A stretch of 64,000 bases of DNA from Paracoccus ravus (GCF_004522175.1 NZ_SDEB01000002.1:186001-250000), one strand, 5' to 3'. Counted from the first letter of the stretch, positions 31,413 to 41,244 are shown. The notes: generated by a model from the sequence alone, not told the origin. Numbers and translations are program-made.

Positions 31413-32801
31413 TCAAAGCCCGCCACGGGCGCTTGGCAGGGAGATACGGGCGCAAAGCCCCTGTCCCTGTGCCCCGACCGACAGGGCCAGCCGGCCTCCG
31501 AACAGGGCAGCGATCTCATCCACGACGGGTAGGCCAAGCCCCATGCCCGGCCCACCGGTGCGCCCCCGCGCGAAACGGCTGATCGCGCTGGCATGGGCCT
31601 CGGGCGGGATGCCCGGCCCATCATCCTCAACCTCAAGCACGGCCAGCACTGCCTCGTCCCGGACCCGGACCGTGATCAGCCCTCCGTCCCGGCCATGGAG
31701 CATCGCGTTCGAGATCAGGTTGCGCAGGGCCTCGCCCAGCAAGAGCGGCTCGGCCCGGACCAGCACGGGGCTCTCGGCCCCCTCATAGCCAAGGTCGATC
31801 CCGGCCTCTGCGGCGGCAGGGATATGGTCGGCAGTGATCTCGCGGGCGAAGGCGGCCAGATCCATCGGTTCGGGCGCCCGCCCCGAGGCGGCATCCACCT
31901 TGGCCAGCAGCAGAAGCTGAGCCAAGATCCGCTCGGCATGGGCAACAGCCGCATCGCCCTTGCGCGCGGCCTCCTGCGCCTCGGCAAGGCTTCCGGCGCG
32001 CGAGGCCAGCGCAAGCTGCGTTCGCACCACGGCAAGGGGCGTGCGCAATTGATGCCCGGCATTGCCGGTGAAATTGCGCAGCCCGTCCAGCGCCGATTTC
32101 AGCCGCGACATGAACAGGTTGATCGTGCCCACCAGCCCGCGCACCTCGGAAGGAACGCGGGTCTCGACCGGGCTGAGGTCATCGGGGCTCCGCTCGGCAA
32201 TCGCCTCGCCCAGCCGATGAAGCGGACGCAGGGAAACCGTGACGGCGATCCCCACGATCAGCGCCGCGCCAAGGATCATCAGGGCCAGCCGCAAGGCCGA
32301 CCGCATCAGGATGGTCCGCGTAAGTTCCACGCGCGCCCGCGTCGTTTCGGCGACGGTCACGACAAAGGGCACTTCGTCGATCCCGGTCGAGGCCGCGCGG
32401 GCAAGGCTCGCCACGCGCACCGGCTCGCCACGGAAGGAACGATCGGCAAAGGCCGGATCAGCCCCCTGCTGCGCCGGAGCCGCCGGCAGATCGGCATAGC
32501 CCGTGACCAGATGCCCCGGCGGGCCATCGACCCGGTAGAAAACGCGGTCTTCGGCGGCGGAACTGAGCATTTCCAGCGCGCCATAGGGAATTTCGATGGC
32601 GATGCGGCCATCCTGATCTAGCGAGGCCCGCTCGGCGATCACCAGCGCAGATCCGGCCAGCACCCGGTCGGCCAGCGCATTCGCCATGCGTTCGGCCTCG
32701 CGCCATGTGTCCCACAGCGCCAGCGTTCCAAAGGCGGCCGTCGCGATCAAGAGCCAGGACAGCAGCCGCCGCCGGATGGAAAAGGGCCGTCTGCGGGACA
32801 T
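31413..32801 (-). CDS. tctE: Sensor histidine kinase of the tricarboxylate locus (TctE-like)
   Basis: 462 residues from ATG 32801; a TTG at 32816 overlapping the tctD stop is an alternative. Two membrane helices (about 13-31 and 165-190) enclose a periplasmic sensor of some 130 residues. Then HAMP-like linker (SLRPLHRLGEAIAERSPDDL), H-box GNAGHQLRTPLAVV with the phosphorylated His at 250, N-box LRNLISNAMLHG, and ATP-lid DDGPGIPPEAH and GMGLGLPVV. It probably senses tri- or dicarboxylates and phosphorylates the adjacent response regulator, which controls the divergent transport genes. Confidence 0.87.
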   Translation of the reverse strand: MSRRRPFSIRRRLLSWLLIATAAFGTLALWDTWREAERMANALADRVLAGSALVIAERASLDQDGRIAIEIPYGALEMLSSAAEDRVFYRVDGPPGHLVTGYADLPAAPAQQGADPAFADRSFRGEPVRVASLARAASTGIDEVPFVVTVAETTRARVELTRTILMRSALRLALMILGAALIVGIAVTVSLRPLHRLGEAIAERSPDDLSPVETRVPSEVRGLVGTINLFMSRLKSALDGLRNFTGNAGHQLRTPLAVVRTQLALASRAGSLAEAQEAARKGDAAVAHAERILAQLLLLAKVDAASGRAPEPMDLAAFAREITADHIPAAAEAGIDLGYEGAESPVLVRAEPLLLGEALRNLISNAMLHGRDGGLITVRVRDEAVLAVLEVEDDGPGIPPEAHASAISRFARGRTGGPGMGLGLPVVDEIAALFGGRLALSVGAQGQGLCARISLPSARGGL

Positions 32802-32812
32802 CCCTGCCGGTC

Positions 32813-33484
32813 TCAAATTGCCGCCCGGTCGAGAAAATAACCGATCCCGCGCGCTGTCTTCACCGTCAGCCCGGCCGGGGCAAGCCGCTTGCGCAAGCGG
32901 CTGACATATTGCTCGATCGCATTGGCCGAGAGGTCGTCTTCCAGCGAAGTCAGGGATTGCACGATGGTTTCACGTGGCACGACCTTGCCCGCGCGCGTGA
33001 TCAGAAGTTCCAGAAGTCCGCGTTCCCGCGCCGGCAACTCCAGAGGTTGATCGCCAAGGGTAAAGCTGCGGCTGTTGCGGTCAAGGCTCAGCCCTCCGAA
33101 ACTGACCGTCGCCGTGCGCAGCCCCGCCTGACGGCGCAGCAGAGAGCGGATGCGGGCCTCGAACTCGCCGATATCAAAGGGTTTGATCAGGTAATCATCC
33201 GCCCCAAGGTCAAGCCCCTTCACCCTTTCTTCGGGTGCCCCGCGCGCCGTCAGGATCATCACCGCCGCCGTATTGCGGCGCGCGCGCATCGCACGCAGCA
33301 CCTCCAGCCCGTCCATCTGCGGCAGGTTCAGGTCAAGGATCACCAGATCGAAGCTTTCGGCCGCCGTCACCGCCTCGGCGGAAGCGCCGTCATGGACCAC
33401 GTCCACCGCATAGCCCGTTTGCCGCAGCAGGGCCGAAAGTCCCTCGGCAAGCGATAGGTTGTCCTCGACCAGCAAGATGCGCAT
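32813..33484 (-). CDS. tctD: OmpR-family response regulator (TctD-like)
   Basis: 223 residues. Receiver domain with DN at positions 8-9, phospho-acceptor Asp51 in VILDLNLPQMDG, the switch Thr in MILTARG and Lys in DYLIKPFDI. C-terminal winged-helix DNA-binding domain from about 125, including AIEQYVSRLRKRLAPAG and ARGIGYFLD. Transcribed with the sensor kinase and divergent from the binding-protein gene at 33563 (78-nt gap), so it likely binds there to switch on citrate/tricarboxylate uptake. Confidence 0.9.
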   Translation of the reverse strand: MRILLVEDNLSLAEGLSALLRQTGYAVDVVHDGASAEAVTAAESFDLVILDLNLPQMDGLEVLRAMRARRNTAAVMILTARGAPEERVKGLDLGADDYLIKPFDIGEFEARIRSLLRRQAGLRTATVSFGGLSLDRNSRSFTLGDQPLELPARERGLLELLITRAGKVVPRETIVQSLTSLEDDLSANAIEQYVSRLRKRLAPAGLTVKTARGIGYFLDRAAI

Positions 33485-33562
33485 GTTCCCCCCGATGCCC
33501 CGAACCTAACGCCCCGCGCGGCGCTTGTGAACGGGGGCAGGCTGAGGCAATCTCGCGCGATC

Positions 33563-34639
33563 ATGCGCCTGCCTGCTCTTGTTACCGCATTCGCCTTTGC
33601 TCTCATGCAATCTGCGCCGGCAGGGGCCGAGGCCATGCTGCTGCCTGCCCCTTCCGGCAGGCCCGAGGCGGAAATCCTGGTCTATTCCTCGCTCGATAAC
33701 GATCTGGCGGCCCCCTTGCTGCAGGCCTTTCAGGCGCGCCGCCCCGGCATTGCCATCCGCTACGAGAACCTGCTGACCGGTGATCTGCATGACCGGATCG
33801 TTTCGGAAACGCAGGCGGGAACCGGCACGGCGGATCTGACCTTTTCCTCGGCGATGGACCTGCAGGTCAAGCTGGCCAATGACGGTTTCGCGCGACCGGT
33901 CGTCACGCCCGACACATCCGGCTGGCCCGACTGGGCGAATTGGCGCGACACGGCCTATGCGCTGACCTTCGAGCCCGCGGTCTTTGCCTATCACAAGCCA
34001 AGCTTCGCAGAGGACGCGCCACCGGCAACGCGGGCGGACCTGATGCGCTGGATGGAAGAGCGCCCCGATCAGGCGCAGGGCCGGATCGGCACCTATGACA
34101 TCGCGCGCTCGGGGGTGGGCTATCTGTTCATGGCCCGAGACCAAGAGCTTTACGAGGGCATCTGGCAAGTGGTCTCGGCCATGGGCCGTGCGGGCGTGCA
34201 GCAATATGCGACGACCGCCGATCTGCTCGAGCGCATCTCAGACGGGCGGCTTGCGGTGGGCTACAACCTGCTGGGCTCTTATGCTGCGGAATGGGCGCGC
34301 AACAATCCCGATCTCGGGCTGATCCTGCCGCGCGATTTCACGGTCGTGGTGTCACGGGTGGCCTTGGTCCCCGCTGCGGCGCGCCGCCCCGATCTGGGCA
34401 CAGACCTGCTGGCCTTCCTGATGTCGCCCGAGGGCCAGAGATTGCTGTCGCGAACGCTTCGACTATCCGCGGTCAGCCTTGAAGTCGCTGGGCAGAGCAA
34501 TCCGGCGGGGGGGATGCAGGATCTGGCCGGGCTGCGACTGAAACCCGTGCCAGTCAGCCCCGGTCTTCTGGCCTATCTGGATCAGGCAACGCGCAACCGC
34601 CTGCTCGCGCGCTGGAACGACGCCATCGCCGGGCGCTGA
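33563..34639 (+). CDS. Periplasmic binding protein of ABC type within the tct locus
   Basis: 358 residues from ATG 33563; signal peptide MRLPALVTAFAFALMQSAPAGA. The mature domain is a family-1 extracellular solute-binding fold (EILVYSSLDNDLAAPLLQAF, GTADLTFSSAMDLQVKLAND, GRIGTYDIARSGVGYL), the group used for ferric or polyamine uptake. No ABC permease or ATPase gene is nearby. It sits between tctD and tctC, so it may present ligand to the sensor kinase rather than to a transporter. Confidence 0.8.
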   Translation: MRLPALVTAFAFALMQSAPAGAEAMLLPAPSGRPEAEILVYSSLDNDLAAPLLQAFQARRPGIAIRYENLLTGDLHDRIVSETQAGTGTADLTFSSAMDLQVKLANDGFARPVVTPDTSGWPDWANWRDTAYALTFEPAVFAYHKPSFAEDAPPATRADLMRWMEERPDQAQGRIGTYDIARSGVGYLFMARDQELYEGIWQVVSAMGRAGVQQYATTADLLERISDGRLAVGYNLLGSYAAEWARNNPDLGLILPRDFTVVVSRVALVPAAARRPDLGTDLLAFLMSPEGQRLLSRTLRLSAVSLEVAGQSNPAGGMQDLAGLRLKPVPVSPGLLAYLDQATRNRLLARWNDAIAGR

Positions 34640-34825
34640 AGTTTTTCCTGAAATCACGGGGCCGTGTCAGGTCCATGACAGGTTCCTGTGGTGAAACGGA
34701 AGCCGGATCGGCCTGTCCGGTCCTCGGAGGATGCCCCGCGCTTTGGGAGAAGCCGGGGTCTGATCGAACAACAAGACATGCGACCGTGCGGCATCGACCG
34801 GCGCGGCGCCCTGCGGAGGAATGTC

Positions 34826-35767
34826 ATGAAGCAATTCGTTCTCGCCAGCCTGTTTGCCGGCGCCCTCGCCATGCCCGCCATGGCCGATTACACCATTATC
34901 GCGCCGGCCAATCCGGGCGGTGGCTGGGACCAGACCGCGCGCACCATGCAGACCGTGATGCAGGAAGAGGGCATCAGCCCCTCGGCCCAGGTTCAGAACG
35001 TCCCCGGCGCGGGCGGCACCATCGGGCTTGCGCAATTCGCCAGCCAGAACAAGGGCAACGCGGATGCGCTGATCGTCGGCGGCTATGTCATGGTCGGCGC
35101 GATCCTGACCAACAACTCGCCCGTTTCGCTCAAGGACGTGACCCCGATCGCGCGCCTGACCGGCGAATACGAGGCCATCGTCGTCCCCGCGGCATCGCCC
35201 ATTCAGGACATGAAGGGTCTGGTCGAGGCGCTCAAGGCCGATCCCGGCGCGGTCAGCTGGGCCGGTGGTTCGGCGGGCGGCACAGACCACATCGCCGTGG
35301 GCCTGATCGCCAAGGCGGCGGGCGTCGATCCGACCAAGATCAACTACATCGCCTATTCCGGCGGCGGCGAGGCGCTGGCCGCGATCCTCGGCAATCAGGT
35401 GACGGCGGGGGTCTCGTCGCTGGGCGAGTTCGATGCCCAGATCAAGGCGGGCACGCTGCGTCTGCTGGCCGTCTCGTCGCCCGAGCGCATCGAGGGCGTC
35501 GACGCGCCGACGCTGAAAGAGGCCGGTCTGGACGTGGAATTGCAGAACTGGCGCATGGTCGCCGCCGCGCCGGGCCTGTCCGACGAGCAAAAGGCTAAAG
35601 TCACCGCCGATGTCGAAAAGATGGTCAAATCCGAGAACTGGCAGAAGCAGCTTTCCGACAAGGGTTGGGCCGACACCTACCTGTCGGGCGCAGATTTCGA
35701 CGCCCAGCTTGAAAAGGACGTGACCTCGACCGAGGCCGTCCTCAAGGATATCGGTCTGGTGAAATGA
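34826..35767 (+). CDS. tctC: Tricarboxylate-binding protein TctC
   Basis: 313 residues, signal peptide MKQFVLASLFAGALAMPAMA then DYT. Tct/Bug-family binding protein: APANPGGGWDQTARTM forms the usual carboxylate-binding loop, with VPGAGGTIGLAQF next. Delivers citrate-like acids to the TctAB permease. GGAGGA is 5 nt before the start. Its last codons overlap tctB by 4 nt, so the three subunits are co-translated. The true ligand could be another tri- or dicarboxylate. Confidence 0.92.
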   Translation: MKQFVLASLFAGALAMPAMADYTIIAPANPGGGWDQTARTMQTVMQEEGISPSAQVQNVPGAGGTIGLAQFASQNKGNADALIVGGYVMVGAILTNNSPVSLKDVTPIARLTGEYEAIVVPAASPIQDMKGLVEALKADPGAVSWAGGSAGGTDHIAVGLIAKAAGVDPTKINYIAYSGGGEALAAILGNQVTAGVSSLGEFDAQIKAGTLRLLAVSSPERIEGVDAPTLKEAGLDVELQNWRMVAAAPGLSDEQKAKVTADVEKMVKSENWQKQLSDKGWADTYLSGADFDAQLEKDVTSTEAVLKDIGLVK

Positions 35768-36258
35768 CCAGCCCCGAACCGCAAAATCAGCGTCGCCGTG
35801 ATACGGCGGCGCTGGTCGTCGCCGCCGGTCTGGCCGTGATCGCGGGCGTGATGCTGTGGGACAGCGCGCGCCTTGCCGATCTGGGGGGCTATTCCGGCGT
35901 GGGTCCGGCCTCTGTGCCGCGTGTGGTCGCATTCGGCCTGCTGGGACTGTCGCTCTGGACCGTCATCGCCGCACTCAAGGGCGATTTCCCCGAGCGTCCC
36001 GCGCAGAACGTACCGCCCGTCCTATGGATCATCGCGGGCCTCGCCGCGCAGCTTCTGCTGCTGCATGTCACGGGCTTTTCGATCGCCACGGGCGTACTTT
36101 TCGCCTTTACCGCGCGGGCCTTCGGCAAGACAAATCTCGCCATGACCCTGCCCATCGGCATCGTCTTTGCCTTTGCGGTCTGGGCGGTCTTCTCACAACT
36201 TCTGATGCTGCATCTGCCTGCCGGCCCGCTTGAGCATCTGCTCTTTCCGGGGGCCTGA
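35764..36258 (+). CDS. tctB: Small permease subunit TctB
   Basis: 164 residues with four hydrophobic helices (ALVVAAGLAVIAGVMLW, VAFGLLGLSLWTVIAAL, VLWIIAGLAAQLLLLHV, LPIGIVFAFAVWAVF), standard for the poorly conserved TctB subunit. Position between tctC and tctA and length settle the call. Supports the large TctA channel in sodium- or proton-coupled uptake. Confidence 0.9.
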   Translation: MTSPEPQNQRRRDTAALVVAAGLAVIAGVMLWDSARLADLGGYSGVGPASVPRVVAFGLLGLSLWTVIAALKGDFPERPAQNVPPVLWIIAGLAAQLLLLHVTGFSIATGVLFAFTARAFGKTNLAMTLPIGIVFAFAVWAVFSQLLMLHLPAGPLEHLLFPGA

Positions 36259-36261
36259 GTC

Positions 36262-37779
36262 ATGGGCGCGTTCGATTTTCTTCTGCAAGGCCTCGCCACC
36301 GCCGCCGAGCCGATGATGCTGCTTTACGCGCTGATCGGCGTGACGCTGGGCACCGCCGTGGGCGTTCTGCCCGGCATCGGCCCGGCGCTGACCGTGGCGC
36401 TGCTCTTGCCCGTCACATACCGGCTGGATGCGGCGGGTTCGCTCATCATGTTCGCGGGCATCTATTATGGCGGGATGTATGGCGGCTCGACCACCTCGAT
36501 CCTGCTCAATACGCCCGGTGAAAGTGCCTCGATCATCACGGCGCTCGAAGGCAACAAAATGGCCCGCAAGGGGCGCGGAGGCCCAGCGCTGGCCACCGCC
36601 GCCATCGGTTCCTTCATCGCGGGCCTGATTGCGACGCTGCTTCTGGCCTTTCTGGCGCCCAGCATCGTCAAGGTCGCGCTGGTCTTTGGCCCGCGTGAAT
36701 ATTTCGCGCTGATGGTGCTGGCTTTCGTCACGGTTTCCGCCGCCTTCGGGGATTCCGCGCTGCGCGGGTTGACCTCTCTGTTTCTGGGCCTTGCGCTGGC
36801 CTGCGTGGGCATCGACCAGTTGACCGGTCAGGCGCGGCTGTCCTTCGGCGTGCCTGAGCTGCTGGACGGGATCGAGGTCACCACCATGGCCGTCGCCATG
36901 TTCGCCGTCGGCGAGGCGCTGTTCATCGCCGGGCAACGCAATGTCCAGGCTGACGAGGTGACTGCGGTCAAGGGCTCGATCTGGATGAGCCGCGCGGATT
37001 GGGCGCGCTCGTGGAAGCCATGGCTTCGCGGCACCTTCCTGGGCTTTCCCATCGGGGCCATGCCCGCAGGCGGTGCCGAGATCGGGACTTTCTTGTCCTA
37101 TGCGACCGAAAAGAAGCTGACCAAGCATCCCGAGGAATTCGGCGAGGGAGCAATAGAGGGCGTCGCCGGTCCCGAGGCCGCGAACAACGCCTCGGCCGCC
37201 GGGACGCTGGTGCCGCTCTTGACGCTGGGCCTGCCGACCTCGGCCACGGCGGCGATCATGCTGGCGGGCTTCCAGCAATTCGGGCTGCAACCGGGTCCGC
37301 TGCTTTTCGCGACCAACCCGACGCTGGTCTGGGGTCTGATCGCCTCGCTCTTGATCGCCAACGCGATGCTGCTGGTCCTGAACCTGCCGATGATCGGGCT
37401 TTGGGTGAAGCTGCTGACCGTGCCGAAACCCTGGCTTTACGCGGGCATCCTGCTTTTCGCGACGCTGGGCACCATCGGCGCGAACCCCTCCAGCTTCGAG
37501 CTGGGGATGCTGCTGGCCTTTGGCGTGCTGGGCTATGTGATGCGGCTCTTTGGCTATCCCATCGCGCCCATCGTCGTTGGCCTGATCCTTGGCCCCATGG
37601 CCGAGCAGCAACTGCGCCGCGCGCTATCGATCAGCCAGGGCGACTGGACGACGCTGGTGCAATCACCCATCGCTGCCGTCCTGCTGGGGATCGCCGCGCT
37701 GGCGCTGATCGTTCCGCTGATCCTGCGCGCGCGGGGCAAGGGACAGGTTCTGTCGCAACTCGCGGGCGACGAAGACTGA
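36262..37779 (+). CDS. tctA: Large permease subunit TctA
   Basis: 505 residues, about eleven to twelve helices. Family signatures: [17 protein letters not shown] near residue 40, [20 protein letters not shown] near 75, and [18 protein letters not shown] near 270. Forms the transport path for the acid delivered by TctC. Starts 3 nt after tctB. A hairpin terminator lies 20 nt beyond the stop. Confidence 0.95.
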   Translation: MGAFDFLLQGLATAAEPMMLLYALIGVTLGTAVGVLPGIGPALTVALLLPVTYRLDAAGSLIMFAGIYYGGMYGGSTTSILLNTPGESASIITALEGNKMARKGRGGPALATAAIGSFIAGLIATLLLAFLAPSIVKVALVFGPREYFALMVLAFVTVSAAFGDSALRGLTSLFLGLALACVGIDQLTGQARLSFGVPELLDGIEVTTMAVAMFAVGEALFIAGQRNVQADEVTAVKGSIWMSRADWARSWKPWLRGTFLGFPIGAMPAGGAEIGTFLSYATEKKLTKHPEEFGEGAIEGVAGPEAANNASAAGTLVPLLTLGLPTSATAAIMLAGFQQFGLQPGPLLFATNPTLVWGLIASLLIANAMLLVLNLPMIGLWVKLLTVPKPWLYAGILLFATLGTIGANPSSFELGMLLAFGVLGYVMRLFGYPIAPIVVGLILGPMAEQQLRRALSISQGDWTTLVQSPIAAVLLGIAALALIVPLILRARGKGQVLSQLAGDED

Positions 37780-37799
37780 CTATCCCGCGAGTGCGGGCA

Positions 37800-37832
37800 A
37801 AGGCCGCCATGTCCTGAAGGCATGGCGGCTTT
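37800..37832 (+). terminator. Terminator of the tctCBA operon
   Basis: Hairpin with 12 paired bases (one G-T) around CCGCCATG / CATGGCGG, 9-nt loop, ending in CTTTGACC. The T-run is short (3), but flanking A/T residues extend the stem. Confidence 0.65.
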
Positions 37833-37875
37833 GACCCGTTCCCGTGTTGTGGAATCCCGGCACAGGGCACATCTG

Positions 37876-38064
37876 ATGGCTATCGAAACATCAGATCAGT
37901 CAGGCAGAAAAATGACCGTCCTCCGCTCCATCCGCTCGGTTTTCAGCACGCTTCGTGCCGCTGTCCATGCCGCCTCGGCGGTTGAGATGCACCGCGTTCC
38001 GGCAACCCGCGATCTGAACACGCTTGGCATCGACAAGGACGCCTTCCGCGCGATCCATCTGTAA
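37876..38064 (+). CDS. Very small DUF1127-like protein
   Basis: 62 residues from ATG 37876 (AGGG 8 nt before), or 50 from ATG 37912. Basic amphipathic N-terminal part (VLRSIRSVFSTLRAAVHAAS) and a tail TRDLNTLGIDKDAFRAIHL that resembles the LADIGLSRSDI tail of DUF1127 proteins. In Rhodobacteraceae such tiny proteins can bind RNA. It stands alone between two hairpin terminators (37800 and 38103). The family call is tentative. Confidence 0.55.
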   Translation: MAIETSDQSGRKMTVLRSIRSVFSTLRAAVHAASAVEMHRVPATRDLNTLGIDKDAFRAIHL

Positions 38065-38102
38065 GGGCAAGCAATCCTTACGACGTGACTAGGTGATGCA
38101 AT

Positions 38103-38140
38103 GCCGCTCTGGTTCAGACGAACCAGGGCGGCTTTTCATT
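38103..38140 (+). terminator. Rho-independent terminator of the small DUF1127-like gene
   Basis: 13-bp stem GCCGCTCTGGTTC / GAACCAGGGCGGC (one G-T pair), AGAC loop, then TTTTCATTTTC. It ends a short transcript that starts before 37876. Confidence 0.85.
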
Positions 38141-38718
38141 TTCACCCTATGTGAGGCCGCGCAAGTCGCTGGCAGGTCCCGGCGCTGCCAAAGAGGTCGT
38201 GGCCCCTCCTTGGTGAAAGATGGCGATGCGATCCGGGCCGGGACCACGATTGGCCCGATCATGATCGAGCCACCGGAATTGGCCGCCCGGTAGGGAGCCG
38301 CCACATGCAATGCCTTGCGGCCCGCGGGCGAGGATCACCGGGGCGCAGGGCTTTGTCGGGGATCTCTACGTCACGGCAGGAAGCCCGGCGGTCCAACCGA
38401 CCGCCATTCGAAGAGGAAGCGCAATCCGGCATCGCGGCGGCAATGGGCCGGATGGCATGGGCAATGCACGCACGACCGAGCTCGTTTTGTGGCGCGAGGA
38501 CGGCCCGGCCACCGCCCAAACGTCTTCCACAGCTGATAATCCTGCGAGGGCGCAGCTAACTTTGTGCCGCGCGTCTATTGAAGCCAAGCTGCAACAGTCC
38601 GGGTATCCCGCAAATGCGCGGGTCATTAATCCATTCGGGATCCGGCTCGGGAATGAGACCATTCCGGCGCATTGCTCCAATTTGTCGGCGCGATGGCGGT
38701 TTCATCTTGTGGAGACGA
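38141..38718. other. Intergenic stretch without a recognisable gene
   Basis: Nearly 580 bases between a strong terminator and aqpZ. Open frames exist on both strands, but none has a ribosome-binding site, homology I can recognise or a plausible protein composition. The end near aqpZ must hold its promoter. It may hold remnants of a lost gene or an RNA gene; I see nothing firm. Confidence 0.4.
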
Positions 38719-38721
38719 ATG

Positions 38722-39408
38722 ATGCAGAAGCAATTGTCTGCCGAAGCTCTTGGAACATTCTGGTTGGTTTTCGGAGGTTGTGGCAGTGCGGTTCTGGCCG
38801 CTGGCGTGCCGGAACTGGGAATCGGATTTGTTGGTGTATCCATGGCGTTCGGCCTGACGGTCTTGACCATGGCCTATGCGGTGGGTGGCATATCGGGGGG
38901 GCATTTCAACCCTGCCGTCACCGTCGGGCTTACCGTGGCCGGGCGTTTCCCGGGATCTTTGGTATTGCCCTATATCCTCGCGCAGCTGGCCGGCGCGATC
39001 GCGGCTGCGGCGGTTCTCTACGTGATTGCGTCGGGCAAGGCCGGGGCAGAGTTGGGCAGCTTCGCGGCCAATGGTTACGGCGCTGCTTCGCCCGATGGCT
39101 ATTCGATGATGGCGGGGCTGCTGGCCGAGATCGTGTTGACCGCGTTCTTCCTGATGGTGATCCTCGGCGTGACGCATGGCCGCGCGCCCGTGGGCTTTGC
39201 CCCGATCGCGATCGGCCTTGCGCTGACGCTGATCCACCTGATCTCGATTCCCGTCACCAATACATCGGTCAACCCCGCGCGCTCGACCAGTCAGGCGATC
39301 TTTGCCCAAGGCCCGGCCTTGGCGCAGCTCTGGTTGTTCTGGGTCGCTCCGATGATCGGCGCCGCAATTGGCGCGCTCATCTGGAAGGCGTTCGGCGAGA
39401 CCGACTAA
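38722..39408 (+). CDS. aqpZ: Aquaporin Z
   Basis: 228 residues, six helices. Both NPA boxes are present: HFNPAVTVG in the first half and [11 protein letters not shown] in the second. His and Arg around the pore filter ([10 protein letters not shown]) fit a water-selective AqpZ rather than a glycerol facilitator. The second ATG of an ATGATG pair (38722) is 7 nt after GGAG; the first (38719) would add one residue. It converges with glmS. Confidence 0.95.
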   Translation: MQKQLSAEALGTFWLVFGGCGSAVLAAGVPELGIGFVGVSMAFGLTVLTMAYAVGGISGGHFNPAVTVGLTVAGRFPGSLVLPYILAQLAGAIAAAAVLYVIASGKAGAELGSFAANGYGAASPDGYSMMAGLLAEIVLTAFFLMVILGVTHGRAPVGFAPIAIGLALTLIHLISIPVTNTSVNPARSTSQAIFAQGPALAQLWLFWVAPMIGAAIGALIWKAFGETD

Positions 39409-39425
39409 CCGCGCGATCCCGCCGC

Positions 39426-41243
39426 CTATTCCACCGTGACCGACTTGGCGAGGTTGCGCGGCTGATCCACATCCGTGCCCTTCGCCACAGCGGTGTGATA
39501 GGCCAGATATTGCATGGGCACGGCGTAAAGAATGGCCGCGAAAGCGCCCCCGCCCGAAGGCATGGTCAGGCTGGCCCGGGTGCCGTGCCCGCCTTTCTCG
39601 ATGCCCTCGGCATCCGAGATCAGCAGCACCTGCCCGTGACGGGCCATGACCTCCTGCATGTTCGAGACGGTCTTGTCGAACAGCGCATCGCGCGGCGCGA
39701 CGACCACCACCGGCACGTTGCGGTCGATGAGCGCAATCGGCCCGTGCTTTAGCTCGCCCGAGGCATAGCCCTCGGCATGGATGTAGCTCAGTTCCTTGAG
39801 CTTCAGCGCGCCTTCCAACGCGACCGGGTAAAGCGGCCCGCGCCCCAGATAAAGCACGTCCTGCGCCTCGGAGAGCCAGCTTGCGAGGCTGCGGCATTCG
39901 TCGCTCACCGAAAGGGTCTGGTTCAGCAGGCCCGGCAGCGCGCGCAGGTCCTCGAGATGGGCGCGCTGCTCGGCATCCGTCAGGCGACCCCGGTCATGCG
40001 CGGCCTTCAGCGCAAGCACGGCCAGCACAGCCAATTGGCAGGTGAAGGCTTTGGAAGATGCGACGCCCACCTCGATTCCGGCCAGCGTCGGCAAGGCGAT
40101 ATCGGCATCCCGTGCGATGGCCGAAGTGCCGACATTCACCACGCCCACGGTCTTGGCGACCTTGTCGCGGGCGTAATGCAGGGCGGCCAGCGTGTCGGCG
40201 GTTTCGCCGGACTGGCTCACGAACATGGCCCAGCTTTTCGGGGAAAGCGGCGGCTCGCGATAGCGGAATTCCGAGGCCACATCGAGGTCGCAAGGAAGCC
40301 CGGCGAGGCTTTCGAACCAGTAGCGCGCGACGCAAGCAGCGTAATAGGCGGTGCCGCAGCCGACCAGCGTCAGACGATCGACATCGGCAAAATTGATCGC
40401 CTCGGGCAGGACGATACGGCCGTCCTTGATGTAATGGCTCAGCGCGTCGCCCAGGACGGCGGGCTGCTCGGCGATCTCCTTGGCCATGAAATGGCGATAG
40501 CCGCCCTTGTCGATCTGGGTCGCCCCCACGTCGATCTGCTGGATCTCGCGGTTCGCGGGTGCGCCGGCGGCGTTGAAGATTTCGGCCCCTTCACGGGTGA
40601 TGATCGCGTGATCGCCGTCTTCCAGATAGGTGATGCGGTCGGTGAAGGGCGACAGCGCCACCGCGTCCGAGCCGATGAACATCTCGCCCTTGCCATGGCC
40701 GACCGCGAGCGGGCTGCCCTTGCGCGCGGCGATCATCAGGTTGCCCTCGCCCTCGAACAGGAAGGCCAGCGCGAAGGCCCCGTGAAGGCGGGCCAGCGTC
40801 GCACGGGCGGCCTCGACCGGGCTATTGCCTTGATCCATGTGCCAGGCGGTCATGAGCGCCACGATCTCGGTATCGGTCTCGGATTCGGGCGTGAGCCCCA
40901 GCGAGATCACCTCGTCGCGCAACTCGCGGAAGTTCTCGATGATGCCGTTATGGACCACGGCGACGGGGCCGCGGCGATGCGGATGGGCATTGGCCTCGGT
41001 CGCGGCGCCATGCGTGGCCCAGCGGGTATGGCCGATCCCGGCATGTCCCGGCAGCGGCTCATGCACCAGCCGGTCGGACAGGTTCACCAGCTTGCCGACC
41101 GCGCGACGGCGGTTTAGCTGCCCCGAGGCGTCCACGGTCGCCACCCCCGCGCTGTCATAGCCGCGATATTCCAGCCGCTTCAGCGCCTCGACCAGTTGCG
41201 GCGAGACCTCGTGGCTGCCCAGAATGCCGATGATTCCGCACAT
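39426..41243 (-). CDS. glmS: Glutamine-fructose-6-phosphate aminotransferase
   Basis: 605 residues. Makes glucosamine-6-phosphate from fructose-6-phosphate and glutamine, the first step of hexosamine (peptidoglycan, LPS) synthesis. N-terminal Cys2 (MCGIIGI) is the glutaminase nucleophile. Two SIS domains follow (VSQSGETADTLAALH, and GRGPLYPVALEGALKLKELS), ending in NLAKSVTVE. Its start is 1 nt after the glmU stop, so the two genes are one operon. I saw no glmS ribozyme or leader. Confidence 0.97.
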   Translation of the reverse strand: MCGIIGILGSHEVSPQLVEALKRLEYRGYDSAGVATVDASGQLNRRRAVGKLVNLSDRLVHEPLPGHAGIGHTRWATHGAATEANAHPHRRGPVAVVHNGIIENFRELRDEVISLGLTPESETDTEIVALMTAWHMDQGNSPVEAARATLARLHGAFALAFLFEGEGNLMIAARKGSPLAVGHGKGEMFIGSDAVALSPFTDRITYLEDGDHAIITREGAEIFNAAGAPANREIQQIDVGATQIDKGGYRHFMAKEIAEQPAVLGDALSHYIKDGRIVLPEAINFADVDRLTLVGCGTAYYAACVARYWFESLAGLPCDLDVASEFRYREPPLSPKSWAMFVSQSGETADTLAALHYARDKVAKTVGVVNVGTSAIARDADIALPTLAGIEVGVASSKAFTCQLAVLAVLALKAAHDRGRLTDAEQRAHLEDLRALPGLLNQTLSVSDECRSLASWLSEAQDVLYLGRGPLYPVALEGALKLKELSYIHAEGYASGELKHGPIALIDRNVPVVVVAPRDALFDKTVSNMQEVMARHGQVLLISDAEGIEKGGHGTRASLTMPSGGGAFAAILYAVPMQYLAYHTAVAKGTDVDQPRNLAKSVTVE

Positions 41244-41244
41244 G

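Noticed and set aside
33485..33562. A third component such as an outer-membrane porin between tctD and tctC
   Set aside because: The gap is only 78 nt and the adjoining gene is clearly a soluble binding protein.
38310..39752. 480-codon plus-strand frame across the gap, aqpZ and the end of glmS
   Set aside because: It reads aqpZ in a wrong frame and runs into the antisense of glmS. No recognisable domain.
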